From Azospirillum oryzae (lineage in GTDB: Bacteria > Pseudomonadota > Alphaproteobacteria > Azospirillales > Azospirillaceae): a stretch of DNA of 64,000 nucleotides. Positions 18,036-26,899 of the stretch are shown piece by piece; position 1 is the first letter of the stretch, and each line of letters begins with the position of its first letter. The notes under the pieces are model-generated. The model was not told where the DNA came from. It did no database searches and saw nothing but the letters and a program-made list of their open reading frames with translations. The translations under genes and the position numbers were made by a program. The stretch covers positions 2,712,501 through 2,776,500 of the forward strand of contig NZ_FXAK01000007.1 in the NCBI RefSeq assembly GCF_900177515.1, written 5' to 3'.

Positions 18036-18071
18036 AAGCCCTTCCCCACCGGCGTGGGGAAGGGCTTTTCC
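18036..18071. terminator. Bidirectional terminator hairpin
   Basis: AAGCCCTTCCCCAC pairs perfectly with GTGGGGAAGGGCTT around CGGC, then TTCCTTT; on the minus strand it is followed by CTTTCGTC. It lies between cytochrome c' and the convergent peroxidase gene. Confidence 0.85.
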
Positions 18072-18083
18072 TTTGGCGGCTCC

Positions 18084-19214
18084 TTACTTGAACACGGGCT
18101 GCGGCGTGGCCGGGGTGCTGGCCGGCAGCAGCGGGTAGTCGACACGCGGCTGCTGGCCGGTCAGCGCGGTCAGGAAGGCGGTGATCTTGTCGATCTCCTG
18201 GTCGGACAGGGTGGCGCCGAGCTGGCTCGACCCCATCACCGCAACCGCCTGCCGCAGGTCCCACACCTTGCCGGAATGGAAGTAGGGCGCGGTCAGCGCG
18301 ACATTGCGCAGGGTGGGTGCGCGGAAGACATATTCGTCGTCGGCGGTCTTGGTGACGGCGAAGCGGCCCTTGTCGCCCGGCGGCAGGATCTCCGCCCCCG
18401 GCTTGGTCACGACGCCGAAGGGGAAGTAATCGTGGCCGCCGACATTGACGCCGTTGTGGCAGCCGGCGCAGCCCTTGTCGATGAACAGCTCCAGACCGGC
18501 CTTCTGCGTGTCGGTCAGCGCATCGGCCTTGCCCTCCAGATACTGGTCGAAGGGAGCGGCGGGGGTGGTCAGCGTCGCTTCGAACACCTCGATCGCCATG
18601 GCGACATTGTCGAAGCTGACCGGGTTCTTCTCGTTGGGGAAGGCGTCGGCGAACTTGGCCTTGTAGGCGGGAATGCTGTTCAGCACCGCCAACACCCGGT
18701 CGGGCGTGCTGTTCATCTCCACCCCGGCTTGGATCGGCCCCTTGGCCTGGGCCTTCAGGTCTTCCGCCCGGCCGTCCCAGAACTGGGCGACGTTCAGCAC
18801 CGCATTCAAAACGGTCGGCGCGTTGCGCGGCCCCTTCTGCCAGCCATGGCCGACCGAGGTCTCCAACCCGTCGACACCGCCGAGCCCCAGATTGTGGCAG
18901 CTGTTGCACGAGAAGATGCCGCTGGCCGACAGGCGCGGATCGAAGAACAGCATCTTGCCCAATTCGATCTTCTCATGGGTGACCGCATTGTTGCGGACCA
19001 CGGGCAAGGTGGCGGGCAGCGGCTTGAACAGCTCGCGCGCACGGCCCATCAGGGTGTCGCCACCGGCAGCAGCCCCAGTTGCGGCCCCGGATGCGGCCGG
19101 ATCGGCGGCCGATACCGCGCCTGCGGTGGCGGCCAGGATGCCGAAAGCGGCGGCGGTGGCGACCAGCAGGCCCTTCAGGGCTGCGGTCGGTCGGTGTCCG
19201 GTTTGTGCGTGCAT
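18084..19214 (-). CDS. Di-haem cytochrome c peroxidase (CcpA/MauG family)
   Basis: 376-residue periplasmic enzyme that reduces hydrogen peroxide with electrons from small cytochromes. The signal peptide covers about residues 1-36. Two haem c sites are seen: FSCNSCHNLG near 100 and KGCAGCHNGV near 245. Further family features are GWQKGPRNAPTVLNAVLN near 120 and FRAPTLRNVALTAPYFHSG near 300. A proline-rich C-terminal tail (TPATPQPVFK) follows. A TTCTAGACTAGAA palindrome lies 134 bp upstream. Together with cytochrome c' and the b-type cytochrome it forms a redox neighbourhood. Confidence 0.92.
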   Translation of the reverse strand: MHAQTGHRPTAALKGLLVATAAAFGILAATAGAVSAADPAASGAATGAAAGGDTLMGRARELFKPLPATLPVVRNNAVTHEKIELGKMLFFDPRLSASGIFSCNSCHNLGLGGVDGLETSVGHGWQKGPRNAPTVLNAVLNVAQFWDGRAEDLKAQAKGPIQAGVEMNSTPDRVLAVLNSIPAYKAKFADAFPNEKNPVSFDNVAMAIEVFEATLTTPAAPFDQYLEGKADALTDTQKAGLELFIDKGCAGCHNGVNVGGHDYFPFGVVTKPGAEILPPGDKGRFAVTKTADDEYVFRAPTLRNVALTAPYFHSGKVWDLRQAVAVMGSSQLGATLSDQEIDKITAFLTALTGQQPRVDYPLLPASTPATPQPVFK

Positions 19215-19347
19215 GACTGGCGGTCTCCCGGCCGGCCCACATTCTCACCGCAACCTGAAGCTTCATTCAGGCAAAGGTCAATCGATCCCGGAAGTCGGGC
19301 CGGCTTCGTTGGTTTCGTGACGCTTCGGGCGGATCAATCTGGAGTTA

Positions 19348-19360
19348 TTCTAGACTAGAA
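19348..19360. promoter_or_regulatory. Palindrome upstream of the cytochrome c peroxidase gene
   Basis: TTCTAG-A-CTAGAA is a perfect 13-bp palindrome, AT-rich against its surroundings, 134 bp upstream of the peroxidase start. Its size resembles Fur/Irr/PerR-type sites, but it does not match any one consensus well. Confidence 0.35.
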
Positions 19361-19443
19361 GACGTGAAGCCCCAGACGGCGCATTGTCGCACACAACCAT
19401 TGGCATATGCCGTGGAGGGCCGCCCTACTGCCGGCCGGCAGGG

Positions 19444-20142
19444 TCAGCCCGCGCTGCGCAGCACCAGGAAGACCAGCCCGGCGGTCGCGGCCAGAACCGC
19501 CAGCGCCAGCGCCGCCGGGGCGCGCCGCGGCTCCGCCGCCGCCAGCCGCGCCGGCAGGATCTTGCGGCCGGTCACCATCGGGCGGATCAGGTTGTCCTTC
19601 TTGACCAGCAGATAGAAGAACACCGCCACCACATGCAGCCCGACCAGCACGAAGATGCCGTTGGCGAGCAGCCGGTGCAGCGAACTGAGCAGCGCCACCA
19701 TGGAGCCGGAGACCAGCGGCACCAGCGGGCCGTCGACCAGGATATCGTCGCTGGTGAACAGCCCGCTGCCCGCCTGGACCAGCAGCACCAGCAACAGCGC
19801 CACCACCATCAGCGCACCCAGCGGGTTGTGACCCAGGGTGAAGGCGGCCTCCCCGCCCGCACGCGACCGCCTCAGATAGTCGCGGATGGCGCCCGGTCCC
19901 TTCACGAAGTCGGCGAAGCGCGCGGTCTGGCTGCCCACCACGCCCCAGACCAGCCGGAACAGCACGAGAATCAGAACTGTTTCACCCGCCAACATATGAA
20001 CATCAAGCACACCAAGCTCGGCCGACAGAATCGCGACCGCCACCGCGGCGACCAGCCCCCAATGAAACAGGCGGGTCGGCAGGTCCCAGACCCGCAGCTC
20101 GCGCCCGTGTTTCTCCCGAGTCGCGGTATGACCACTTGGCAT
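19444..20142 (-). CDS. Cytochrome b561-type membrane protein
   Basis: 232-residue inner-membrane b-type cytochrome of the Ni/Fe-hydrogenase-cytochrome-b/b561 type. Four or more membrane helices carry candidate haem histidines in LPTRLFHWGLVAAV (His near 27), VLDVHMLAGETVL, SLHRLLANGIFVLVGLHVV. It probably carries electrons between quinol and a periplasmic c-type partner, consistent with the adjacent peroxidase and cytochrome c'. The ATG at 20142 is preceded by GAGGA at about 7 bases; upstream in-frame ATGs at 20169 and 20187 lack such a site. It follows the peroxidase gene in the same direction by 230 bp upstream. Confidence 0.85.
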   Translation of the reverse strand: MPSGHTATREKHGRELRVWDLPTRLFHWGLVAAVAVAILSAELGVLDVHMLAGETVLILVLFRLVWGVVGSQTARFADFVKGPGAIRDYLRRSRAGGEAAFTLGHNPLGALMVVALLLVLLVQAGSGLFTSDDILVDGPLVPLVSGSMVALLSSLHRLLANGIFVLVGLHVVAVFFYLLVKKDNLIRPMVTGRKILPARLAAAEPRRAPAALALAVLAATAGLVFLVLRSAG

Positions 20143-20382
20143 CGCTCGATCCTCGCAGTGTTCGGCCATATTTTCGGCGTTCGTCATCTGCGGCAAATGG
20201 ACGGATTCTTTATGCTGATCCTGAAAACGCCGCGGTTCCGTGGTGGCAAAGGTCGGTGGACCTGTCAACAGGCTTGAAGCGCCGCCCGGACGGCGGATAT
20301 GAGAATGCGACGCATCAGCCGGCCTGCCGGCGCAAAGACAGCCATAACTCCCCAATCACTCCCGGCTACAAGGACAAAGGTC

Positions 20383-20619
20383 ATGCCCGACAAACAGCTC
20401 CTCCACCTCGTGTTCGGCGGCGAACTCGTGCGTCCGGACACGGACCAGTTCGTCGATCCGTCGAAGCTGCACATCGTCGGCATCTTCCCGAGCTATGAGG
20501 ACGCCTACAAGGCATGGCGCGGCGCCACCGGCCAGACCATCGACGACGCCCACACCCGCTACTACATCGTCCACCTGCACCGCTTCCTCGACCCGGCGGC
20601 GGACGACCACAAGCACTGA
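20383..20619 (+). CDS. DUF4170 family protein
   Basis: 78-residue protein starting MPDKQLLHLVFGGELVRPDT. The core VGIFPSYEDAYKAWRGATGQ and YYIVHLHRFLDP match DUF4170, a small alphaproteobacterial family of unknown role. The start at 20383 follows AAGGACAAAGG. The frame is open upstream to 20299, but that part is not family-like. The metallophosphoesterase gene follows after 74 bp. Confidence 0.85.
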   Translation: MPDKQLLHLVFGGELVRPDTDQFVDPSKLHIVGIFPSYEDAYKAWRGATGQTIDDAHTRYYIVHLHRFLDPAADDHKH

Positions 20620-20693
20620 GCATCGGGCGGCCAGCGCGCCCGCGGCGGGTTCCCGGTGGGAACAGCCCGCGGCGCGCCGGCGTTGACCGGTCG

Positions 20694-21248
20694 ATGACCG
20701 TATACTTCACCTCCGACACCCATTTCGGCCATGGCGGCGCCCGCGGCCGTTTCCGCCGCCCCTTCGAGTCCACCGCCGAGATGGACGCGGCGATGGAGGC
20801 GAACTGGAACGCCACCGTCGGCCCGGACGACGAGGTCTGGCACCTCGGCGACTTCGCCCTGCACATGAAGCCCGAGGCCATGGCCGCCCTGCTCGGCCGG
20901 CTGAACGGCACCAAGCACCTGATCGCCGGCAACAACGACGGCCCGGCGACGCTGGCGCTCCCCGGCTGGGCCAGCGTCGGGCATTACGCCGAACTGACGC
21001 TGGATGGCACCGATCTGGTGATGTGCCATTACGCCTTCCGCACCTGGAACGGCATGCACCGCCGGGCGCTGAACCTGCACGGCCACAGCCACGGACAATT
21101 AAAACCGCAGCCCCGACAGATCGACGTCGGCGTCGATGTCTGGAATTTCCGCCCGGTCACGCTGGCCGAACTGACGATCCCCCGCCCGCGGCGGAAGGCG
21201 ATCCCAGCTTCTGGCCCGGCTTCAGGCGGCGCGTCAGGCAGCCCCTAG
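20694..21248 (+). CDS. Calcineurin-like metallophosphoesterase
   Basis: 184-residue metallophosphoesterase. The metal-binding motifs appear in order: FTSDTHFGH (residues 5-13), HLGDFA (about 51), LIAGNND (about 78), MCHYAF, and LHGHSHGQ (about 131). Members hydrolyse phosphomono- or diesters with two metal ions; the substrate is not predictable. The C-terminal 25 residues are low-complexity. The ATG at 20694 starts the conserved core. The 3' end overlaps the convergent EAL-domain gene by 15 bp. Confidence 0.9.
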   Translation: MTVYFTSDTHFGHGGARGRFRRPFESTAEMDAAMEANWNATVGPDDEVWHLGDFALHMKPEAMAALLGRLNGTKHLIAGNNDGPATLALPGWASVGHYAELTLDGTDLVMCHYAFRTWNGMHRRALNLHGHSHGQLKPQPRQIDVGVDVWNFRPVTLAELTIPRPRRKAIPASGPASGGASGSP

Positions 21249-23603
21249 CGCCGCCTGCCGCAGCCGCTCCATCAGCAGGCGGCAGGCGGCCTCGGCCGGA
21301 ACCGGGCGGCCGGTCAGCCAGCCCTGCACCTGGGTGCAGTTGTGGTGGCGCAGGAAATTGGCCTGCTCCGTCTTCTCCACCCCTTCGGCGACCACATGCA
21401 GGCCCAGCATGTCGGCCATGGCGATGATGGTGGAGACGATGCCGGCGTCCTCGCGCTCGTTCGGCACGCCGTTGATGAAGGAGCGGTCGATCTTCAGCGT
21501 GGTGATCGGCAGCCGCTTCAGATAGCTCAAGGACGAATGGCCGGTGCCGAAATCGTCCACCGCCACCCGGATGCCCATCGCCTTCAGCGACGCCAGCACG
21601 GACAGCGCGTGGTCGAGGTCCTGCATGACGGCGCCTTCGGTGATCTCCAGTTCGATCAGGCCGGAGGGCAGTCCGTGGCGGTCGATGATGCGCTGGAAAT
21701 CCTCGGCGGTGCGGTTGCGCAGATGCTTGGGAGAGATGTTGACGGCGACCGGCACCGGCTCCATCCCCGCATCCAGCCATTCGCGCATCTGCCGGCACGC
21801 CTCGTCCAGCACCCAGTCGCCCAACGGCACGATGAAGCCGGTTTCCTCCGCCACCGGAATGAACTCGCCGGGCGGGATCATCACTCCCCGCTCCGGTCCT
21901 TCCCCCGGCTTCTCCCAGCGCAGCAGCGCCTCGAAGCCTTCAAGCGAATAGTCGATCAGCGACACCTTGGGCTGGTAATGCAGGCGGAACTGCTTCAGCG
22001 CCAGCGCCGCGCGCAGATCGCCGTCCAGCGCCAGCTGGCGCCGCGCCTGTTCGGCCAGTTCGGGACGGAAGAAGGCATGGCGGCGCCCGCCCATCCGCTT
22101 GGCGGCATAGAGCGCCGTTTCGGCCGAGCGCAGAAGCGCCTGCGGGTCGTCGCCATCGCTGGCTCCCTCCCCCGCAAGGTCGGTCGGATAGACGGCGATA
22201 CCGACCGCCGGGCGGACGTAATGCTCACAGCCCGGCAGGGTGACCGGCGCGTCGAAGGCGTCCAGGATGCGCCCGGCGATCGCCGCCGCCTCGTCGGCGT
22301 CACCGATCTCCTCCAGCACGACGGCGAAATCGTCGGTGCCGATGCGGCCGACCAGATCGGCGGCGCGCACCGAGGCGACGATCCGCCGCGCCACCTCCTG
22401 CAGCAGCGCGTCGCCGGCCTGATGGCCCAGCGTGTCGGTGATCAGCTTGAAGCGCGACAGGTCGAGGCACAGAACGGCGAAGGGGCGCCGGTAACGGCGG
22501 CTCCGCTCCACCGCCGCCTCCAGCAGCGATTCGATCATCGCGCGGTTGGGCAGGCCGGTCAGCCGGTCGCGGGTGGCCAGACGCATCAGTTCGCGTTCAT
22601 GGCGCAGCCGTTCGGTCACGTCGGCCAGCGCGCAGACGAAGCCGCGCCGTCCCTGCACCACCAGCGGCGAGATGCTGAGCGATGCGTCGATCCGCTCGCC
22701 GCTTCCCGCGCGCTCGATCCCCAGCGCCTCCTCCCGCACCGGTTCCGGAACATCCGCCTCCGCCGCCATGCCGGCCAGCAGCGCATCGATGCGCGCGCGG
22801 TCGGCGGCGGCGAACAGCCCGGACAGCGGCCGGCCGCGCAGGTCCCCGGCAGGCACGCCGAACAGGGCTACGGCGGCGGGGTTGTACTCCTCGATCCGGC
22901 CGCGGGCATCGACCAGCAGGATCGCGTCGCCGACATTGTTCATGATGCCGGCCAGCCGCTCGTCCCGTTCGATCAGGGCGATGGCGGCGCGGCGGAAGAA
23001 CTCCATGGCGCGGGCCATCGCGCCGAACTCGTCGCGGCGGTCGCAGCCGGGAATGTCGATGTCGGTCCGCCCCTCCGTCAGCAGGCGCATGCGGTCGGAC
23101 AGCGCTTCCAGGGGGCCGACGACATGCTGCGACAGGAAGCGCGACCCCGGCCAGCTCAGCACCAGCAACGCCGCCAGGAACAGCAGGAAACCCGACGCTT
23201 CGATCACGAAATCGCGGTCGAGGTCGCCGATGTCGCCGGCCGCGGCGATGGCCCAGCCCCAGGGCTCGAACCGTCCCTCAGCCGTCACCACGCGGTCGAT
23301 GGCCGGCCAGCCCGGCTGAACGACGCCGTCCGTGAAAATCCTGACATGAAAGGGCTTGGCGGACAGCGCCTGCAAGGCCGTCCTCGCGCGGTCGCGCGCC
23401 TCGTCGCCGGAGATCGCACCGGAGGAGGCCGACCGCTCCAGATCGCGCAGCAGCAGCCCCGCCGAGTCCACCAGGGCGGCAGCGACCTGCCCCCGCTCGG
23501 CGATCATGCCCTGCCGCAGCAGGTAGAGCGCGGGAATCGCCGCCATCAGGCAGCCGATCAGGCCGATCCAGGTCAGCCAGCGAATCTTGCGGCGCAGCGT
23601 CAT
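21234..23603 (-). CDS. HAMP-PAS-GGDEF-EAL cyclic-di-GMP regulator (degenerate GGDEF)
   Basis: 789-residue membrane regulator. Membrane helices lie at about 9-29 and 145-165 with a periplasmic loop between; HAMP follows (166-220), then PAS (about 225-340), GGDEF (about 345-510) and EAL (about 530-785). The GGDEF signature is GTDDF (GRIGTDDFAVV), which lacks the second catalytic-type Gly and the Glu, so cyclase activity is doubtful. The EAL domain looks intact: GFEALLRW, DDFGTGHSSLSYL, KIDRSFI. It is therefore probably a c-di-GMP phosphodiesterase, perhaps with GTP-binding GGDEF control. It is convergent with the metallophosphoesterase gene. Confidence 0.92.
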   Translation of the reverse strand: MTLRRKIRWLTWIGLIGCLMAAIPALYLLRQGMIAERGQVAAALVDSAGLLLRDLERSASSGAISGDEARDRARTALQALSAKPFHVRIFTDGVVQPGWPAIDRVVTAEGRFEPWGWAIAAAGDIGDLDRDFVIEASGFLLFLAALLVLSWPGSRFLSQHVVGPLEALSDRMRLLTEGRTDIDIPGCDRRDEFGAMARAMEFFRRAAIALIERDERLAGIMNNVGDAILLVDARGRIEEYNPAAVALFGVPAGDLRGRPLSGLFAAADRARIDALLAGMAAEADVPEPVREEALGIERAGSGERIDASLSISPLVVQGRRGFVCALADVTERLRHERELMRLATRDRLTGLPNRAMIESLLEAAVERSRRYRRPFAVLCLDLSRFKLITDTLGHQAGDALLQEVARRIVASVRAADLVGRIGTDDFAVVLEEIGDADEAAAIAGRILDAFDAPVTLPGCEHYVRPAVGIAVYPTDLAGEGASDGDDPQALLRSAETALYAAKRMGGRRHAFFRPELAEQARRQLALDGDLRAALALKQFRLHYQPKVSLIDYSLEGFEALLRWEKPGEGPERGVMIPPGEFIPVAEETGFIVPLGDWVLDEACRQMREWLDAGMEPVPVAVNISPKHLRNRTAEDFQRIIDRHGLPSGLIELEITEGAVMQDLDHALSVLASLKAMGIRVAVDDFGTGHSSLSYLKRLPITTLKIDRSFINGVPNEREDAGIVSTIIAMADMLGLHVVAEGVEKTEQANFLRHHNCTQVQGWLTGRPVPAEAACRLLMERLRQAALGAA

Positions 23604-23836
23604 CGGGCCCGGCGTCGCTCTCTTGTCCGTTCGGTAAACGGACGGTTAGTCGTGCAGAGGGGAAAGTGACGACTTCGTTTCAGTCGTGCAATGCAATTTT
23701 TCTTCGCACGCGCAATAGACACATGTCCAACCTATACGAAGGTTGCATGCTGCGGCGCTTTGTCCCTGTCCGCGCACTTGGTGTCGGCCGCCACTCGCCT
23801 TGTACTGGCGGGAATGGCGGCCGACGACGGCTCAAC

Positions 23837-24631
23837 TCAGCGCTGGCCGGGGTAGAGGCGCTGGAATCCTTCGGTGACGCGGGCGATCACCGCCGGGTCG
23901 CGGTCCCGCCAATAGCGCGGGTCGCGCATCAGGGTGCGCAGTTCGGCCTCGCCCTCGCTGCCGGCGGGCCGGTTGCCCGCCATCGACAGAGCGGCGGGCT
24001 CGCTGCCGGTCATCATGGCATAAAGCGCCATGACACCTTCGTAGGTGGTCGCCAGCCCTTCCACCGCAGCCGGCGGCAGGGTCTTGCCGGCCCAGGCCAG
24101 CAGTTGCCGCGACACCTCGCGCCAGCGCTCCTCGCTGCCGAAGCGGGCGACCAGCCGCTCGACCTCGCGCTCCGCCTGGAACTCGGCGGCCATCGTCTGG
24201 ATCAGCGGGATCATCCGCTCGGCGGCGAGATCGTACAGAAGCTGCGCCTGATCCGGGGTATAGCCGGCCTGATGCAGACGGCCGTTGATCTCCGGATCGG
24301 GCTGGAACAGGCCATGGTCGCAGGCGATGCTGTAGCCGTCCGGCGTCTCCGGCGCACCCAGCAGCCGGCGGAGTTGCACCGGGTCGAGGCCGGCGGGATC
24401 GAAGGGAGTGGGAGCGGCCTCGGAGCCCGACTCGGACGCGGCATCCGGCGGCACCTGTCCGGACCGCCCCTGCGACGACAGGCGGCGTTCCAGCTCCAGA
24501 TAGGATTTCAGCAGAGCCTCGACGCGCAGGGCGCCGGTCTTGGGATCGCGGAACTTCTCCGGAATCGGCAGCGGCGGAACGCCGTCGATCGCGGCTGCGG
24601 ATTCGGTCAGCAGAGTGTCGGCCATCATCAA
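23837..24631 (-). CDS. Phage scaffold-like / capsid-assembly protein
   Basis: 264-residue acidic, helical protein with MADTLLTESAAAIDG at the start, EKFRDPKTGALRVEALLKSY near 25 and a C-terminal GEAELRTLMRDPRYWRDRDP. This layout (short conserved N-terminal motif for loading into a scaffold, acidic middle, C-terminal helix) is seen in scaffold proteins of T7-like podoviruses and their prophages. It is the last gene of a minus-strand block headed by a divergent repressor; the portal gene lies just upstream. A major capsid gene, usually next, is missing. The call is an inference from context plus general resemblance. MMMAD gives three possible starts. Confidence 0.6.
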   Translation of the reverse strand: MMMADTLLTESAAAIDGVPPLPIPEKFRDPKTGALRVEALLKSYLELERRLSSQGRSGQVPPDAASESGSEAAPTPFDPAGLDPVQLRRLLGAPETPDGYSIACDHGLFQPDPEINGRLHQAGYTPDQAQLLYDLAAERMIPLIQTMAAEFQAEREVERLVARFGSEERWREVSRQLLAWAGKTLPPAAVEGLATTYEGVMALYAMMTGSEPAALSMAGNRPAGSEGEAELRTLMRDPRYWRDRDPAVIARVTEGFQRLYPGQR

Positions 24632-24673
24632 CTCCTGCAGGGAAAGGAAAAAGAAGAGCGGCAGCGCCGCCGG

Positions 24674-24958
24674 TCAGCCCGCCTGCCCGCGCGCGACCAG
24701 CGCGAGGATGGTGGCGACCAGCTGGCGCTGTCCTTCGAGGTGACGCAGCGCCGCCTCCGGCGCGTCGGGACCAAGCGCGCGGTCGAGCGTCATCGCCCGC
24801 AGCACCGCCAGAACCCGCAGGCCGTCACCCCCGGCGAAGCAGCGGGCGAAGCTGGGCGCCGGATCGGCCTCGGATGCCGCGGCAGGGCCCGGACCGGCGG
24901 AGGCCGGCGCCTCCAGCCAGTCCCAGCCGGCCTCTTCGCCGGTGGCTCGCTCAGCCAT
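24674..24958 (-). CDS. Small phage-block protein between portal and scaffold
   Basis: 94-residue acidic protein beginning MAERATGEEAGWDWLEAPAS. A low-complexity middle (SAGPGPAAASEADPAP) is followed by a helical part (LRVLAVLRAMTLDRALG). The ATG at 24958 overlaps the portal gene stop by 8 bp, the usual translational coupling in phage operons; frames upstream to 25009 lack this logic. Function unknown; the position suits a small head-completion or assembly protein. Confidence 0.6.
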   Translation of the reverse strand: MAERATGEEAGWDWLEAPASAGPGPAAASEADPAPSFARCFAGGDGLRVLAVLRAMTLDRALGPDAPEAALRHLEGQRQLVATILALVARGQAG

Positions 24959-26522
24959 TGGAGGCTCCGGCATCGGCCGCCGCCGCGGGGGATGCCGGCG
25001 GCGTGACAAGAGGAGCGGCTACAGGCGCGGCGACCTCCGCCCGCATCAGCTTGGCCGGCACGCCGAAGGCCTCGCCCAGCCAATGGGCGGTCGCCGCCGC
25101 GTCCACCGTCGCCTCCGCCTCCGGCCCCAGCGCCTTGACGCTGTCGAGCCAGCGCAGCGCCGCCTGCACATCGCGCTGGGCCTGCGCCTGGGCGAGCGGG
25201 GAGCGGTGCTGCAGTTCCACCAGCCGGCCATCGACGGTGATGTCCGGGATCTCGCCGCGCCGGCGCAGGATCGACACCGCCCGCAGCACCAGCGGCGTCA
25301 TCAGCTCCGCCTGCAGCCGGCCATAGGTGGCGCCCAGCAGACGCGCCATCTCGACGGAGCGTTCCAGCACCTCGGTCGCGGTCATCCGCGCCGACTCCAC
25401 CGGCCCCAGCCGGTCGACCAGCAGCGCGTGGCGGATGCGCACGCGCAGGTCGTCCAGCACCAGCTGCGACACGTCGAACCGGCCGGGGTTGGCCAGCGGC
25501 GTCAGTCCGGCCGATCCCACCGCCTTCGGGATGATGGTGCCGGGCACCAGCCGGATGGTGGTGGGGTTCAGCACCCCGTCATCGTCCGCCTGCCAGATGC
25601 CGGTGACGGCGATGGAGGCGTTCTTCAGCACCAGCTCCACCACCTTGTTGGCGGTCTTGATGTCGGGCAGCGCCTTCATCACCGGCGAGCGGCCATAGGT
25701 CTCGCCCGGCGCCTTCAGCCAGCGGAAATTGACGAAGGGCGACTGGGCAAAGCGCCCCTGCGCCAGCCAGGACGGCTCGGCCAGCCCGCTGTCCAGCACC
25801 ACGCCCCAGCGATAGGCCGCGCCGTCGGGCAGCACCGCCTCGACCAGGGGAAAGCGGCTGTCGGGATCCTCGGCGGCCTGCTTGCGCAGTTCGTCGGGCA
25901 GGTCGGCGCCGGGAAAGCGCTGGAGGATCTGCGCCAGCGTCGCCTCGCTGCGGCGGAAGGTGGCGTCGAGCCGGCCGTCCGGCCCCTCCTCCAGCACCGC
26001 TTCGGCCAGCGGCACGGCGGTGAAGCGCAGGCTGGACGGCGCGCCGGGCGCGGCCTCCTCCATCAGCAGGCTGGCGGTGCCGACGGTGACGAGGTCGAGG
26101 AAGGCCTGATGGATCTCCACCGCGAAGTTGGAGCGGTCGAAATGGGCCTGGACGATGCCGGCGGCGCGGTCGAGCAGCGGGGCGACGCGGTCGCGCTCCG
26201 ACCCAGTCAGGGTGGGGCCGGGCTGGAAGCCGAACCAGCGCGACCAGGGCGGCGTCAGTTCCGACAAAAGGCTGGCGGCCAGCTGCTCCACCGCGTCGGG
26301 CGCGGTGCCGTCAAACAGGCGGTCGACCCGGCGTTCGCCGGGCGTGCCGCCACTGCGGAAGGGCCGGCCGTTGGGCAGCGCATGGTCGTAGCACTCCTGC
26401 CAATGGCTTTCCCACACCCTGCGGCGTTCGCGGGCGGCGCGGTAACGCTCCAGCAGGGCCTCGGGCTCCGACAGTTCCTTGCTTCGGCGGGCGGGCGGTT
26501 TCACGGTTGCGGATGCGGGCAT
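24951..26522 (-). CDS. Podovirus-type portal (head-to-tail connector) protein
   Basis: 523-residue portal protein of the podoviral head-tail connector family, the ring at one capsid vertex through which DNA enters. Recognisable parts: WESHWQECYDHALPN near 40, RRVDRLFDGTAPDAVEQLAA near 66, SLLSELTPPWSRWFGF near 88, and a long core ending in RMTATEVLERSVEMARLLGA near 400. The length suits the family (about 500-560). GGAGGAA precedes the ATG at 26522. It overlaps the gene upstream (26501-26899) by 22 bp and the gene downstream by 8 bp, a tight phage-like operon. The frame shows no interruption, so the gene may still be expressed. Confidence 0.85.
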   Translation of the reverse strand: MPASATVKPPARRSKELSEPEALLERYRAARERRRVWESHWQECYDHALPNGRPFRSGGTPGERRVDRLFDGTAPDAVEQLAASLLSELTPPWSRWFGFQPGPTLTGSERDRVAPLLDRAAGIVQAHFDRSNFAVEIHQAFLDLVTVGTASLLMEEAAPGAPSSLRFTAVPLAEAVLEEGPDGRLDATFRRSEATLAQILQRFPGADLPDELRKQAAEDPDSRFPLVEAVLPDGAAYRWGVVLDSGLAEPSWLAQGRFAQSPFVNFRWLKAPGETYGRSPVMKALPDIKTANKVVELVLKNASIAVTGIWQADDDGVLNPTTIRLVPGTIIPKAVGSAGLTPLANPGRFDVSQLVLDDLRVRIRHALLVDRLGPVESARMTATEVLERSVEMARLLGATYGRLQAELMTPLVLRAVSILRRRGEIPDITVDGRLVELQHRSPLAQAQAQRDVQAALRWLDSVKALGPEAEATVDAAATAHWLGEAFGVPAKLMRAEVAAPVAAPLVTPPASPAAAADAGASNG

Positions 26523-26899
26523 GCGCGGGTTCCTCCGGTCAGGTGGCGGTGCAGTTGCCAGGGGGTCAGCACCCGGCGGGCGCGCAGGCCGATCAGGCGC
26601 TTGACCGCCTCGACACAGGTGAAGGGTCCCCAGGGGGCGGGGCCGGCCGGGCGGCGCAGCGGGGCGGCGTCCACCGTCAGCCCCTGGGCGCGGTACCAGC
26701 CCGGCAGGTCGAACTCGGCCGGCAGGTCCAGCACGGCCACGTCGGTGAAGCCCGCCAGGGGATCGACCGCCACCCAGCGCCGCCCGTCGGTCAGCAGGGC
26801 CAGGCAATGGCGGAAGCCGGGCTTCAGCGGCCGCAGCCACCACAGCGGCGCCTCTCCGCGATAGACCACCCACGCCGCCGTCCAGGGGGTGGCGGTCAT
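26501..26899 (-). CDS. Phage-block protein, possible permuted papain-like fold
   Basis: 132-residue protein starting MTATPWTAAWVVYRGEAPL. It has a histidine in KPGFRHCLALLTDG (near 29), then WVAVDPLAGFTDV, then a cysteine in GPFTCVEAVKRLIGLRARRV (near 98). The order His then Cys followed by a helix is like permuted NlpC/P60 (LRAT-like) folds. This is only a suggestion from pattern. It overlaps the gene upstream by 4 bp (ATGA) and the portal downstream by 22 bp. Role unknown; it could be a phage accessory or lysis-related protein. Confidence 0.62.
   Translation of the reverse strand: MTATPWTAAWVVYRGEAPLWWLRPLKPGFRHCLALLTDGRRWVAVDPLAGFTDVAVLDLPAEFDLPGWYRAQGLTVDAAPLRRPAGPAPWGPFTCVEAVKRLIGLRARRVLTPWQLHRHLTGGTRACPHPQP

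Noticed and set aside
21342..23669. 775-codon plus-strand frame opposite the GGDEF-EAL gene
   Set aside because: His/Gln/Arg-rich shadow of a real gene on the minus strand.
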